Positions 22,918-32,510 of a stretch of DNA of 64,000 nt are shown here, piece after piece. The notes beneath the pieces were generated by a model, which was given only the letters and a program-made list of their open reading frames with translations, was not told the origin of the DNA and searched no databases. Numbering within the stretch: position 1 is the stretch's first letter; every line of letters begins with the position of its first letter. Source of the stretch: Polytrichum commune (lineage: Eukaryota; Streptophyta; Polytrichopsida; Polytrichales; Polytrichaceae); the NCBI GenBank assembly GCA_950295325.1, contig OX485806.1, positions 45,875,169-45,939,168 of the forward strand, written 5' to 3'. Made by a program: the position numbers and the translations under genes.

Positions 22918-23905
22918 TGTAAATTCCTAGAGTGGTTCACCACTGTGTGGGATTACTTTGTGTTAGGATTTTAGAAGTGAAATTTGGAATTGACAGGGAA
23001 TTGGGGGGAAAATAATTCATTTAGCACCTTGGGGGGGTCATTCCTTCCATTATTTTGCATACAAATGCACTCTGGACCTATCTATCATGGGGTTATTTAC
23101 CTTGCACAAAACATTTAAGGTACGGTATCATTCAAAATAAAAATAAATGCTAGGATTTTAATATACCCTATTAATAATTATATTTTTGGGAGATATCATT
23201 TAAAAATATCCTATTTTACTTAAATCTTTTTTTACACCCTTTTTTTGTTCTATAAATGATATTATTCTTCATGGATGACATTTTTGTTCTTATAACAAAA
23301 AAATTACCTCTTGTCACTTACTAAAATAAACCCTACCCTAGATCCGCTACCCTTTGTAACCGTTTCCATGTTATTTTACATGTATTGACTACATAAAAAA
23401 TTCATTATATGTGATGGTATTTTACATGTAAACATGTTTTACTATTTAAAAACCTCCTACATTATATGTATATTTTTTGCAAAATTAATCTACAATGAAT
23501 ATATTAGACCCCATTTTTTATCACATATTTTTTCTATGATTTCTGCTAGTGATTCTGTAAGTTAAGCATGTGAATCTAAAAATAAGAACGTTGAATCATC
23601 TAGGACTTCAGGCCTTCACCCATGTAGGAAAACTTACTAGTGGTAAAAACTAGCTAAGCTAGAAAAAAGAATTAACTAGGAAAGAAACTAGCTTACAAAC
23701 TAAAAAAAACAAAGAGGTCACTCCCTTGTTCCCTTGCCAACTAGGTGACCAAAAATTTGCAAAATTATAATGGACTCTTGTCGGAGCCACCTCAATAAGA
23801 TGCTCAACACTTTTGACATAGAAGTTGGCCACGGTAAATATGCCAAGTATTCTTTCTGTGCTTGGTAAAGCAAAAAATGTCAAACAATGTTTGTTAAAAT
23901 TTGAC
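22918..23905 (+). mobile_element. Partial LTR of the long-LTR family (L2)
   Basis: It starts TGTAAATTCC directly after a GCGGGGG tract. Over the first 110 bp it aligns with the start of the solo LTR at 32511 (shared gagtggt-caccact, gggaatt, ttcatttagca). A second aligned block around 23640-23860 includes gtcggagccacctc. The middle seems expanded or replaced. It ends where chromovirus gag text begins. Confidence 0.6.
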
Positions 23906-23929
23906 AATTACTACAATGTCCAAAGGCCC

Positions 23930-24480
23930 GAGACGGACAATAAGGTCTCCAAAGTGGTGAGTTTTTTTAAAGACCATGTGCTTCAATGGTGAACGAGCAA
24001 AAAAATAACAAAATCCCGAGGTGGTGGCAAACTTGACTTGGGTTGGTTCAAAGAATCTTTATGAGTAGGTTCATGTTTGAGTACCAAAACTTGCGGGAGG
24101 GAATAACCTTGGTGCAAATGAGACACACATAGTTTTATAAGGCCACTATACGCGATTTTAATGCCCAAATGAATGCTGCACCTAAGATGGACGAGTTTTT
24201 TTTTATCAAATGCAATTTGTTAGGTGACTTACAAAAATGTATGGTGTTTAAGTTCTTGAAGCTTCCTAAGGATGTCGTCGGGATCATCAAGATTGTGACA
24301 AGATTTAAAACCGATGGCCCCGAAAGGAAGTTAAGCAATCCCGCAAAATAAAATGGCTCGTGCCGAAATATGTTTTGCACCACAGAGCTCAATAAGTCTT
24401 GGGGCATCAAACCAATATAAAGGTTAAGCCAACGGGGCAACTTCCAACAAGAGGTGCTATCAAGGAAAAAACCCACCTAA
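23930..24480 (+). pseudogene. Chromovirus gag remnant
   Basis: A broken frame reads like the end of a Ty3/gypsy capsid domain: an aromatic/basic stretch, then ATIRDFNAQMNAAPKMDEFF, then a Gly-Leu-type segment and IIKIVTRFKTD, as in the retrotransposon gag family. Stops interrupt the first half. The 5' LTR and primer site expected upstream are missing; an unrelated partial LTR abuts instead. Confidence 0.5.
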
Positions 24481-24517
24481 TGTCAGAATCAAAGGTAGTG
24501 ATATAAATGACAAGTGG

Positions 24518-24559
24518 TGCCACAAATGTGTCAACTTTGGTCATTTTCAAGTGGCGTGC
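24518..24559 (+). pseudogene. CCHC zinc knuckle of chromovirus gag
   Basis: The residues CHKCVNFGHFQVAC fit C-x2-C-x4-H-x4-C exactly, the nucleocapsid zinc knuckle that binds retroelement RNA. It lies between capsid-like and protease-like text, in the expected order. Confidence 0.8.
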
Positions 24560-24666
24560 CTCGATAACAAGGTGAGTGTTAAGACAAATTATGGTTGTAC
24601 CGCCGATCAAATGACAGAAGGTTGCTTTGTGACCAATGCTTATACCCCTAAACCAAACCAAAGTTT

Positions 24667-25090
24667 TTGTACCTTGAGGCCCAAATCAAGGATCATAATG
24701 TCTCATGTTTGGTTGACATAAGGGTCACACACTTTTTAATGAGCCCGAAGCTCACAAAGGAATTGGGTTTCCCAACGCATAAAGCGGGCAAACCCATTGA
24801 TGTGCGGTTTGTGAAGGGCGAGCCGCATAAAATAAGTGAGGTGACTTTGAATGTGAACTTGAAGTGTGGGATATTCCAGTGAAAGCAAAGTTTGACACTT
24901 TGTGCAATGAATGAGGTGGACTTTATTCTGGGAGAGACTTTCTTCGAGACTCGCGCGGTGGATGTGAGGCACAAATCGGTGTGGTTTGTGGTGTGTCGTG
25001 ATGGCAAAGAAATTACTTTGAATTTGACGAAGACTCCTATGGTGGAAGGAGGCAAATTGAATTTGGTCCCAATAGACCAAATGACCAATA
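24667..25090 (+). pseudogene. Chromovirus aspartic protease remnant
   Basis: The frame reads VSCLVDIRVTH, SPKLTKELG and, after a stop at 24880-24882, LTLCAMNEVDFILGETFFE. These are the active-site loop and C-terminal ILG motif of a retroviral-type protease. The catalytic D-T/S-G triplet has become D-I-R, so the enzyme would be dead even without the stop. Confidence 0.75.
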
Positions 25091-25329
25091 AACAAATAAT
25101 GGTGGTTCAAATGAAGCAACTACAAGAAATACAAATGGAGGCTGGGAACGATGGCCTCCCGCAAAGTACATTTGCGAGGTGTTGGGGAGTTATCGCCAAC
25201 AAGAGAAATAAATCACAAGATCAAAGTGATACCAAGGTCCGATCCATCATCCAATGCACCTTATCGATTGAACCAAAAGAAATTGCTAAAAAAAAACAAC
25301 TCAATGAATTGCTATTGTGAGGCTACATT

Positions 25330-25905
25330 AGGCTGAGCAAATTGCCATATGGAGCTCCTATGTTTTTTGTGGGCAAAAATTGGCAAGCTACATATATGTA
25401 TTGATTATAGGGCTTTGAATAAGGTGATTATAAAAAAAACTATCCTTTATTTAAGATTTATTATCTTTCAAACGGTTGGCGGGGCCAAATATTTTAGTCG
25501 TAAAGACTTAAAATCGGGGTAGTACCAAATTTGAATTGCAAATGAAGAAGTACAAAAGATGAGAGACCACATAAGGTACGGGTCTTATGAGTTATTGGTG
25601 ATGTCGTTCGGGTTGTGCAATGCACACTCAACATTCACAACCACTATGAACACCATCTTTGGAAAGGAGATGGATGAATTCATGATAATCTACATCAACA
25701 ACATCGTGGTGTATTCCAAGACTACGGAGGAGCACACATGGAAGATTGAAGAGGTGCTTTGAAAGCTAGGGGACAACAATTTATATGTCAATGGGGAGAA
25801 TAGTAACTTTGCTCGACAATATATTGAATTTTTGGGCCATAAGGTGACGAGGGATGGAATTACGCTGGACATGAAAATGGTAAGGATTAAGCCATGCTTT
25901 CAACT
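25330..25905 (+). pseudogene. Chromovirus reverse transcriptase remnant
   Basis: Fragments in order are YIDYRALNKV, SRKDLKSG, YELLVMSFGLCNA, IIYINNIVVYSKT and IEFLGHKVTRDGI, the conserved blocks of Ty3/gypsy reverse transcriptase. The catalytic Y-x-D-D motif reads YINN (25691-25702), with both catalytic Asp replaced by Asn. Several stops and shifts are also present. Confidence 0.85.
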
Positions 25906-26099
25906 CAAATGGTAAAGCTTAAGCGTGCTTTCAATTCAAAAAAGACTTAGGTCAGTCCTTGGCCTAGCCAACTATTACGGCCACTTCATTCAAGATTTCA
26001 ATAATGTTGCTAGGTTTTTGCCCGACTTCTTGAAGAAGGGGGTATCCCCAAGAGTAGGATGACCTTTGTCACCAAGCCTTTTGGAAGTTTAAAAGCCAA

Positions 26100-26420
26100 T
26101 TATCCTCACCGCCCATGCTCAAGTTCGCAGAGTTTGACAAGCCTTTTGAGGTCCATATGGATGCGAGTGATTTTGCCATTGGTGGAGTGTTAATGGAAGA
26201 TGGATGATTCATTGCTTATGAGAATAAAAAACTGGATGGTTGTTAGAATAGATGACCAAATCATGAAAAATATTTTTCTGTCGTTGTACATTTCTTCAAG
26301 GTGTGACAACACTATTCAGGGTTGCGTAATACCATGGTGTATATGGACAATGTGTTTTTGAAGTATTCTGACACACAAATGCAAGTGAGCGCCACTTATG
26401 AATGTGGAGTTGATCCACAA
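26100..26420 (+). pseudogene. Chromovirus RNase H remnant
   Basis: FDKPFEVHMDASDFAIGGVLMEDG matches the start of the Ty3/gypsy RNase H domain with its first catalytic Asp. Beyond it the frame contains stops, with NHEKYFSVVV-type text as in the family. Confidence 0.75.
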
Positions 26421-26789
26421 ATCAGGCCCTAACAATGTAGTGTTGGATGTGTTAAGTAGGCGGAAAGTGTTCCAATGAGCACTGCCCAAACCTTGCAATT
26501 ATTGTACAAATGTGACCAAGACTTGCAACACAAGTTAAGGAATGGGTACATCAACAACAAGGAAACACAAAGGTTCTATGCAAGCTCGACAATAACAAGG
26601 CGCTCAAGGAAGTCAAATTGGTGGACGGACGGCTCAAGTATAAGACAATATGGGTGTAAGTTTTGCAAGGCAAGTTGCGGCAATTGGGTTTGAATGAAAA
26701 AATGATAGTTCTATTTTGGCCATAAAAAAGATAAACCACCACTGTGGTAGTGTCAAGGAAATAATATTGGTGTTCCATGAAATAAAAAA

Positions 26790-27420
26790 TCGTCCACTTT
26801 GGAAGACTTGTGTAAAGTGCCAAGTGAATCGACCCTCTTACCAAAAGCAAGTCGGCATTTTGCAACTGTCTTGTTGGGCCCATGGCATAGAATCTCCATA
26901 AACTTCACCATGAGTTTATTGGAATCACAAGGCTACGATGCCATCTGGATGATGGTGGATTGGTTTTGCAAGTTGGCACATATGGTGCCGATTGTGGGAA
27001 CCGCAACTACGTTGGAATCCGCAAATCTCTTTCTTAATACATGGTGGAGGCACCACGGGTTGCTGAGAATGATTGTGTCAGATCAAAATCCAAAGTTCAC
27101 AAATTCATTTTGGAGGCACTTAGGAAGGTTGGAACAAAACTAACCTTTGGCTCGGCCTTATATTCCCAAATAAATGGCCAAACGACGCATGTGAATGGAG
27201 TCTTGAACCAATACTTCAGGAACTTTGTGAGTGCGGACCAACGAGATTGGGTGGACTGTGTGGATCTAGCGGAGTTTAGTTAGAATGCGGCCACACACTT
27301 GGCGACCAAGCAATCACCTTTCAAGGTGGTTTATAGAGTGGATCCATTCCAACCTGCTGACCTAGCTGTCAAAAGGGTACATTTAATATTAGAATTCAAC
27401 CAAGATAGTGAGGATTTATC
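26790..27420 (+). pseudogene. Chromovirus integrase remnant
   Basis: CVKCQVNRPSYQKQ is the end of the zinc-binding domain. WHRISINFTMSLLESQGYDA is the core start with the first catalytic Asp changed to Asn. SDQNPKFTNSFWRHL holds the second Asp, and after a frameshift INGQTTHVNGVLNQYFRN covers the Glu region, where E reads H. NAATHLATKQSPFKVVY closes the domain. The element is non-functional at several independent sites. Confidence 0.85.
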
Positions 27421-27721
27421 AAGAAGCATGAACAACTCTTAGAGATGACCAAGTTGTAATTAAAAAAAATCCAAAAATGCTACAAAAAACAAGTCAATGC
27501 CACAAGATGCAAAGTGGAGTATGAAGTGGGCCAAAAAATGTTGTTGAATGTAAAAAATTTCACTATGCCCAAAAACCTTATTCCAAAGTTTATGTCCAAA
27601 TTTGAGGGTTTGTTTTCCATCGTGGAACAAGTGTTCAATGACGTGTATCAGTTGGAGTTACTGACGAGATCAAAGTGCATTAAACATTTCATAATTTATT
27701 TTTAAAATCATTTAAAAAAGA

Positions 27722-27910
27722 CACGTTGCAATATGAGGTAGAAGGCATCCTCAAGTGGAGGAACTCCAAGTGAACAAAAAATTACAAATGAGTACTTGGT
27801 GAAATGGCAAGGATACCATGAGAAAAAACCACTTGGGTAACGGCAAGAGATATGGTGAACGCCAAAGAATTGGTGGAGCACTTTGAAGAAACTAGGGCTA
27901 AAGGTTCCAA
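27722..27910 (+). pseudogene. Chromodomain remnant
   Basis: Across two frames the text reads EVEGILKWRNSK, then EYLVKWQGYHEK, then TWVTARDMVNAKELVEHFEE. These are the start, the aromatic strand and the C-terminal helix of the integrase-linked chromodomain that defines chromoviruses. One stop and one frameshift are visible. Confidence 0.8.
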
Positions 27911-28330
27911 TAAAATAAAGCGTGGCATTGATGAGGATCCACAAGAAAAACAGAAAGGAGTACGTGGTAAAATGACATGAATTTCATTACGGTAGCACCA
28001 AACTGGTAGTGGAGTGCTTTGAGGAAATTAAGGGTAAAGGTTCCAATAAAAGAAGCGTAGAAATTGATTAGGATATCAATCTCCTCTAGCGGGACAGAGA
28101 GTCTGGTAGCACATTTAGCTTGGATGCAATATCCTCCACAACATGTACTTGTTCTTTAGTGGTGCAAAAGAAAGAATATGAGACGAGGTCTTAGTCTTGT
28201 ATTTGTGTTTGGTTAATGGAAGAAGGGGAATAAATATGTCAAACCAGGTTGGGTAGGCCAAGTAATTGGGGGCCATGGCTTAGAAAACCTGGATAAAACT
28301 AAGAAACCTCTTAGCCATGGATTTGTCTGG

Positions 28331-28340
28331 GCGGGGGCAA
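28331..28340 (+). other. Polypurine tract of the chromovirus
   Basis: The sequence gggcgggggcaa ends just before an LTR start TGTGATGG. Position between the chromodomain and the LTR fits the plus-strand primer. Confidence 0.65.
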
Positions 28341-29249
28341 TGTGATGGCGCGTGCTTATAGAAGTGCAACCCACGAGCTAATGAGAGTTGGCGCATGAGA
28401 TTCATGAACCCATGTCTCGAAAGAACAAACATGAAACCATATCAAGCAGGACTTGGCATCACCACCATGCGATCATAGCATGGCTTAACAATGGAAAACC
28501 ATCTCAAAGTTGCAACTGAGACAACATAATGGAAGCTTTGAAGTCCAACCTAGTTGTGTCAAAATGTAGAGTTAGGCAAGTGTACCCTAACTTGGGAGGC
28601 CCAAAAAGAGGGGCTACCCATGTGTGTCTCAATGTAGATGAGTTTAATGTAGTTGAGGTCCTGGGGCAAAATGTCTAGGGTCATCAAAACAGACCACCTA
28701 GCAACCACACCTTTGGGAATTTTCCAAATTTGAACATGCATTGTGGGAAAAGTGCCCTAAGGGAAACACAATGCCACAGCAAGAGATGATGACAGTTTTA
28801 TAATTGTTGTGCCAACTACGAGTATAGTCGATGAGAGCATCGACTCCATTCGGTGGGGGCAAGTATCGCAAACCTCACCATGAAAAATGCCCACAATACC
28901 ATGGGCACAAGGGGGACCCCGGAAAGATGCCATTGGTGAGAGGGCCCAAGTGATCCTAGTGTTGATAAAGGCCCAGGTTGTTCTAGTGTTGCTTTGGCAA
29001 CTCGATGATCAACTCAAAAGTGGACCTTCATGGATGGAAATCCACATCGTACCATTGGTTACCTACTGAGGAAAGAATCCCGAATGTATACAAAAGATGG
29101 TTTGGTGATCAAGCCATGATCTTGGAGGTCCGCAGTGTGGGGAGCTTGCCATACATGTGCATTAGATGTGCAAGTTAATGCTCGTGACACTTGCTAGAGT
29201 TGGGTATCGGCCAAGATAAGTTAAAAAAAAACTAGCAAAGGTTGCAACA
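28341..29249 (+). mobile_element. 3' LTR of the chromovirus (family B), internally deleted
   Basis: It starts TGTGATGGCG and ends GGTTGCAACA, and follows the polypurine tract. Its end matches the 5' LTR end of the minus-strand element at 30881 and, less exactly, the copy ending at 53161. Compared with 52187-53161 it lacks about 570 bp between the gagggcccaagtgatcctagtg block and the gttgtt-tagtgtt block. Confidence 0.8.
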
Positions 29250-30867
29250 ATTTTAGTTCGCTAAGCTAAGGAATGACCTAAGCCCTTTCAGATAGAGGGT
29301 TGTTTCTACTTTTGGATTGCCTTAACTTTCATGATGTCCAAATTAATTTCATCATTTGTCACCACATGGCCCAAGAGTTGAATCTCTTGTTGAGAAAGGT
29401 TTTTCTTTCTCTTTGGCAATAATTTTTGGGGCAAATCATTACTGAGTACATCGTTGTACCTCACCAATACCCTCCAAATGTGCTTTGGGAAAGGCCCATC
29501 TTTCCTAGCGTCCCCTTGAGCTCGTTGGAATAACTTTAATTACATCGTGATCATTATTTATTCATTCTTCATTTTGTCCATGGAGACTAGACTCAACTTG
29601 ACTCCTCCTCCCATAGGAATTGTTGAGACTGTTAAATTCACCTTTTTGCCATCATGATACACCAAAAACATAATGGTTTGGGATTTACATATACCGTGTG
29701 AATTTAAAAAAATATGTCCTCCAAAATGAGGTGCACCTTAATCATTTCACATAATGTGAAATCTTCACAAATTCCAATGTTTCATATTATAAGGTCACAT
29801 ACAACGGCCCCTCATTTGTCTCATGAGGCTTGCCCTTTGCAGACTGCATGTTGATGGACCACAGTGTGATACCCCTTTGTCAACCAAACATGATGCATTT
29901 TTTTTATTGATTTGGTCCTGAAAATACAAGATATTTGGCCTTGGCTTAAGGCTACCACCCTTGGCCACATAGCCATTGTCTAACATTCAGGCCCTGGTCC
30001 TTGAAAAGACTTGGGAACTTTAACAAAGCACCGACCATCCAAATTTACAACCCACCTTAGAAAATGTATTTTTTAGCAACCTTGTCCACTTTAGGTGTAG
30101 CAGTCATTTGGATGTTAAAATCATGCACATAAGCCTTAAGAGACCATATGTCTTTCATTTACCATAAGTTCGTTCCCTTGCACAATTTTTGGTACTCCGG
30201 CATAAATCTCTCAATAAAAAACTACACAAAACCAAACCATATCAAGCTAGCCACCACCTTGGGCTCTTGCAATTTTTTGCTAATCCACCACTCAAACACA
30301 TAGTCTTTCAAAAAGATTATCACTATGAAGACCTTGTTGTCTTCTTGGGACTTTTGACATCATAATAGTTGTTCATTTCCAACAAAATTCTTTCACCTTT
30401 TTCATATTGCCAAATCGCGTGAAGGTATTTGGCATGTTTATCTTGGCCAATTTCTCTGATGAATAAGAAGATCTAACACCTTGTATCATAAAAAAATTGT
30501 TCATTTTGTTTTGTCTGCCATTTTGTTCTTGCTACACTTGATTTTTTCATTCACAAAATCCATGAATTCAAGCATGTTGTGTTGAAATTTCAATCCAACA
30601 TCATCATTTTCCAAGTTCTTCGGTGCATTGGATAGGCTAGGCTTCGTAATCTCTTTGAGGTTTAAGGGTTCATTTTCAAATAATTTCTTTATTTCCTCGC
30701 CAAATCCACCATCATCCCCACCATTGTGGGGTCCAAATCTTCTTGAACATGATCATTGCTTCATTTTGATCATCGCAATTTTTTAGAAACCCCCGGCCCA
30801 CCACTATCACCTGCATGTTTGATAGCCATTTTTCCTTCATAATGCTACCTCTAAGACTTAAACCCTA
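29250..30867 (-). pseudogene. gag-protease fragment of a family-B chromovirus, opposite strand
   Basis: Read on the minus strand from the primer site, broken frames give gag-like text, then YFQDQINKKNASCLVDKG (29986-29795) and FTLCEMIKVHLILEDIFF. The last two equal the protease start and ILG region seen in the plus-strand copy. The fragment stops at 29250, flush with the end of the plus-strand 3' LTR, so most of pol is missing. Many stops are present. Confidence 0.65.
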
Positions 30868-30878
30868 CTCTGATACCA
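30868..30878 (-). other. Primer-binding site (initiator tRNA-Met type)
   Basis: The minus strand reads TGGTATCAGAG two bases after the LTR end. This is the complement of the plant initiator methionine tRNA 3' end, the usual primer of plant Ty1 and many Ty3 elements. Confidence 0.85.
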
Positions 30879-30880
30879 CA

Positions 30881-31530
30881 TGTTGCAACCCTTGCTAGCA
30901 CCCCTAACCATTTAAACCATCTTTCAATTCTAGCAAGGGTCACAAACCCTAGCATTTTGTATTCCACCCATGCGAATGGTAAACTCCCAATACCTTAGAC
31001 CTTCATGCTCATAGGTGGATGACCAACCGTCATACACATGCATTCAAAACATTTTATTTAGTCTGTAGCTTATAATTAGATGTCAACTTCCATCTATGGA
31101 AAGTTCATTCATTAGTTGATCGTCACATTATCCGAGAAACACTTCAATATTCCAAACCATACGAGGCAATTATACCCCCATGTTGGGCCAACGCCCGTGA
31201 AGACCATGTCATTCGGCCTAAAGTGGGTTTGCCCAGCCACGCCGCCTGACCTATGTAAGCCTCTAGAACTTTGGGCAAGGCCCCTATTGTACCATCAAGA
31301 AACATTTTGTTTTTTTCCTAAGGGTTGGGGCGGAGTAGACATCTTTCCTTAGCCACTGGGGCTAGAACCCTCCTGCAGCTTGAGACCACCACAAATTTTC
31401 TTGTTATTTTTTATGCTATCTAGAAACCACTTTATCAACATCTATGAGACAAAACATTTCAGGTGTATTTTGACAACCATGGAAGTTTGAAAATCACTAT
31501 GGGACTCATTGTCATGGAGTTTTAGAAAGT
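30881..31530 (-). mobile_element. 5' LTR of the minus-strand chromovirus (family B), 3' portion
   Basis: It ends (minus strand) GGGTTGCAACA next to the primer site. Reading outward it aligns with 52480-53161 through blocks such as agatgg-agt-gacatct, aggcttacata and cttctagccccagtggctaagg. The LTR's start could not be located and probably lies within 31531-32000. Confidence 0.7.
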
Positions 31531-32505
31531 TTTTTTGGCTAGCAAGTGTTTCGCTTACTAACACTCTTTTTGCTGGATGTTTAATCTATATTTTTTTGCT
31601 TTATTTTGGTATCATTTCATATATGTCTTCTAATGATTTTCATTCGGTAGGTACATTCACTGTGAGCTTGTTGTGACGAATGTTGTACTTTCTTTGTCCT
31701 TGCCAACTTTTCTTGTAGATTAGGTCAACACAACTCCAATATTTATGTGTACACGAGCATGCAGGTTGTAAAGTTTCCACTCGTGCATTTGGTGTATGGT
31801 GATTGATACTTAGACTGCTCCCGTGGATTCGTGCCCGAGGAAGGAAAACCCGTTCACACTACCCATGAAGTGATGGAATTGGAGGAGGAGCTAGGAGAAT
31901 AACATAATCTAGCTTTTACTGCCGATGATAAAGAATTCTGTTGGTGAAATGTAAAGGCAAAGGCAAGAAGGTTGCCATTTACACTTTTACTCAAGTATCT
32001 AGTCGTTTTTCCTCCAAGGCCTAGGTTCAACGAACTGCAAATCCAACCACCACCGTTGTTGGACGTGCATTTGCTAGTCTTTTTGTTTTTTTTCCCTCGA
32101 TCATGTTTCTGCTCCTTCTCAAAGTGGTGCCATCATCCTTTATGTGCTTCGCAAAAGGAAGGTCGTCGCTCTGAATACATTTGCCAGTTCCTCCGAAAAA
32201 CCATTTACTTTTTTTTAATGAGAATGTGGACATTGAGGATCTCATCAAGACTGAGGTTCCCCTTCAAGCCTACTGTCGCATCCAAGAATTCCTAACCAAA
32301 ATTTGTGTAGCATTTTTTTTCCATCCATTTTAGGGAATTGAATTTTTTTTTCTTGAATTTTTGATGTGCAGGTTGGAGCGGGCCATACTCAATCGAACAC
32401 CAAATCAAAGGTTCACATGATTTTCTTTTTGGAAACATGCCCGAGAACCTACTTATGCCAAGGACCTTGACCTCTTCCTCGAAACTTGCGTGGAACGAGC
32501 AATGT
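31531..32505. other. Unresolved: possible rest of LTR and an old coding fragment
   Basis: No intact gene. Just left of the solo LTR the plus strand reads FWKHARE and then, in the next frame, YAKDLDLFLETCVERAM (about 32425-32505), which is protein-like and may belong with the fragment right of the LTR. Otherwise nothing recognised. Confidence 0.3.
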
Positions 32506-32510
32506 GTCAC

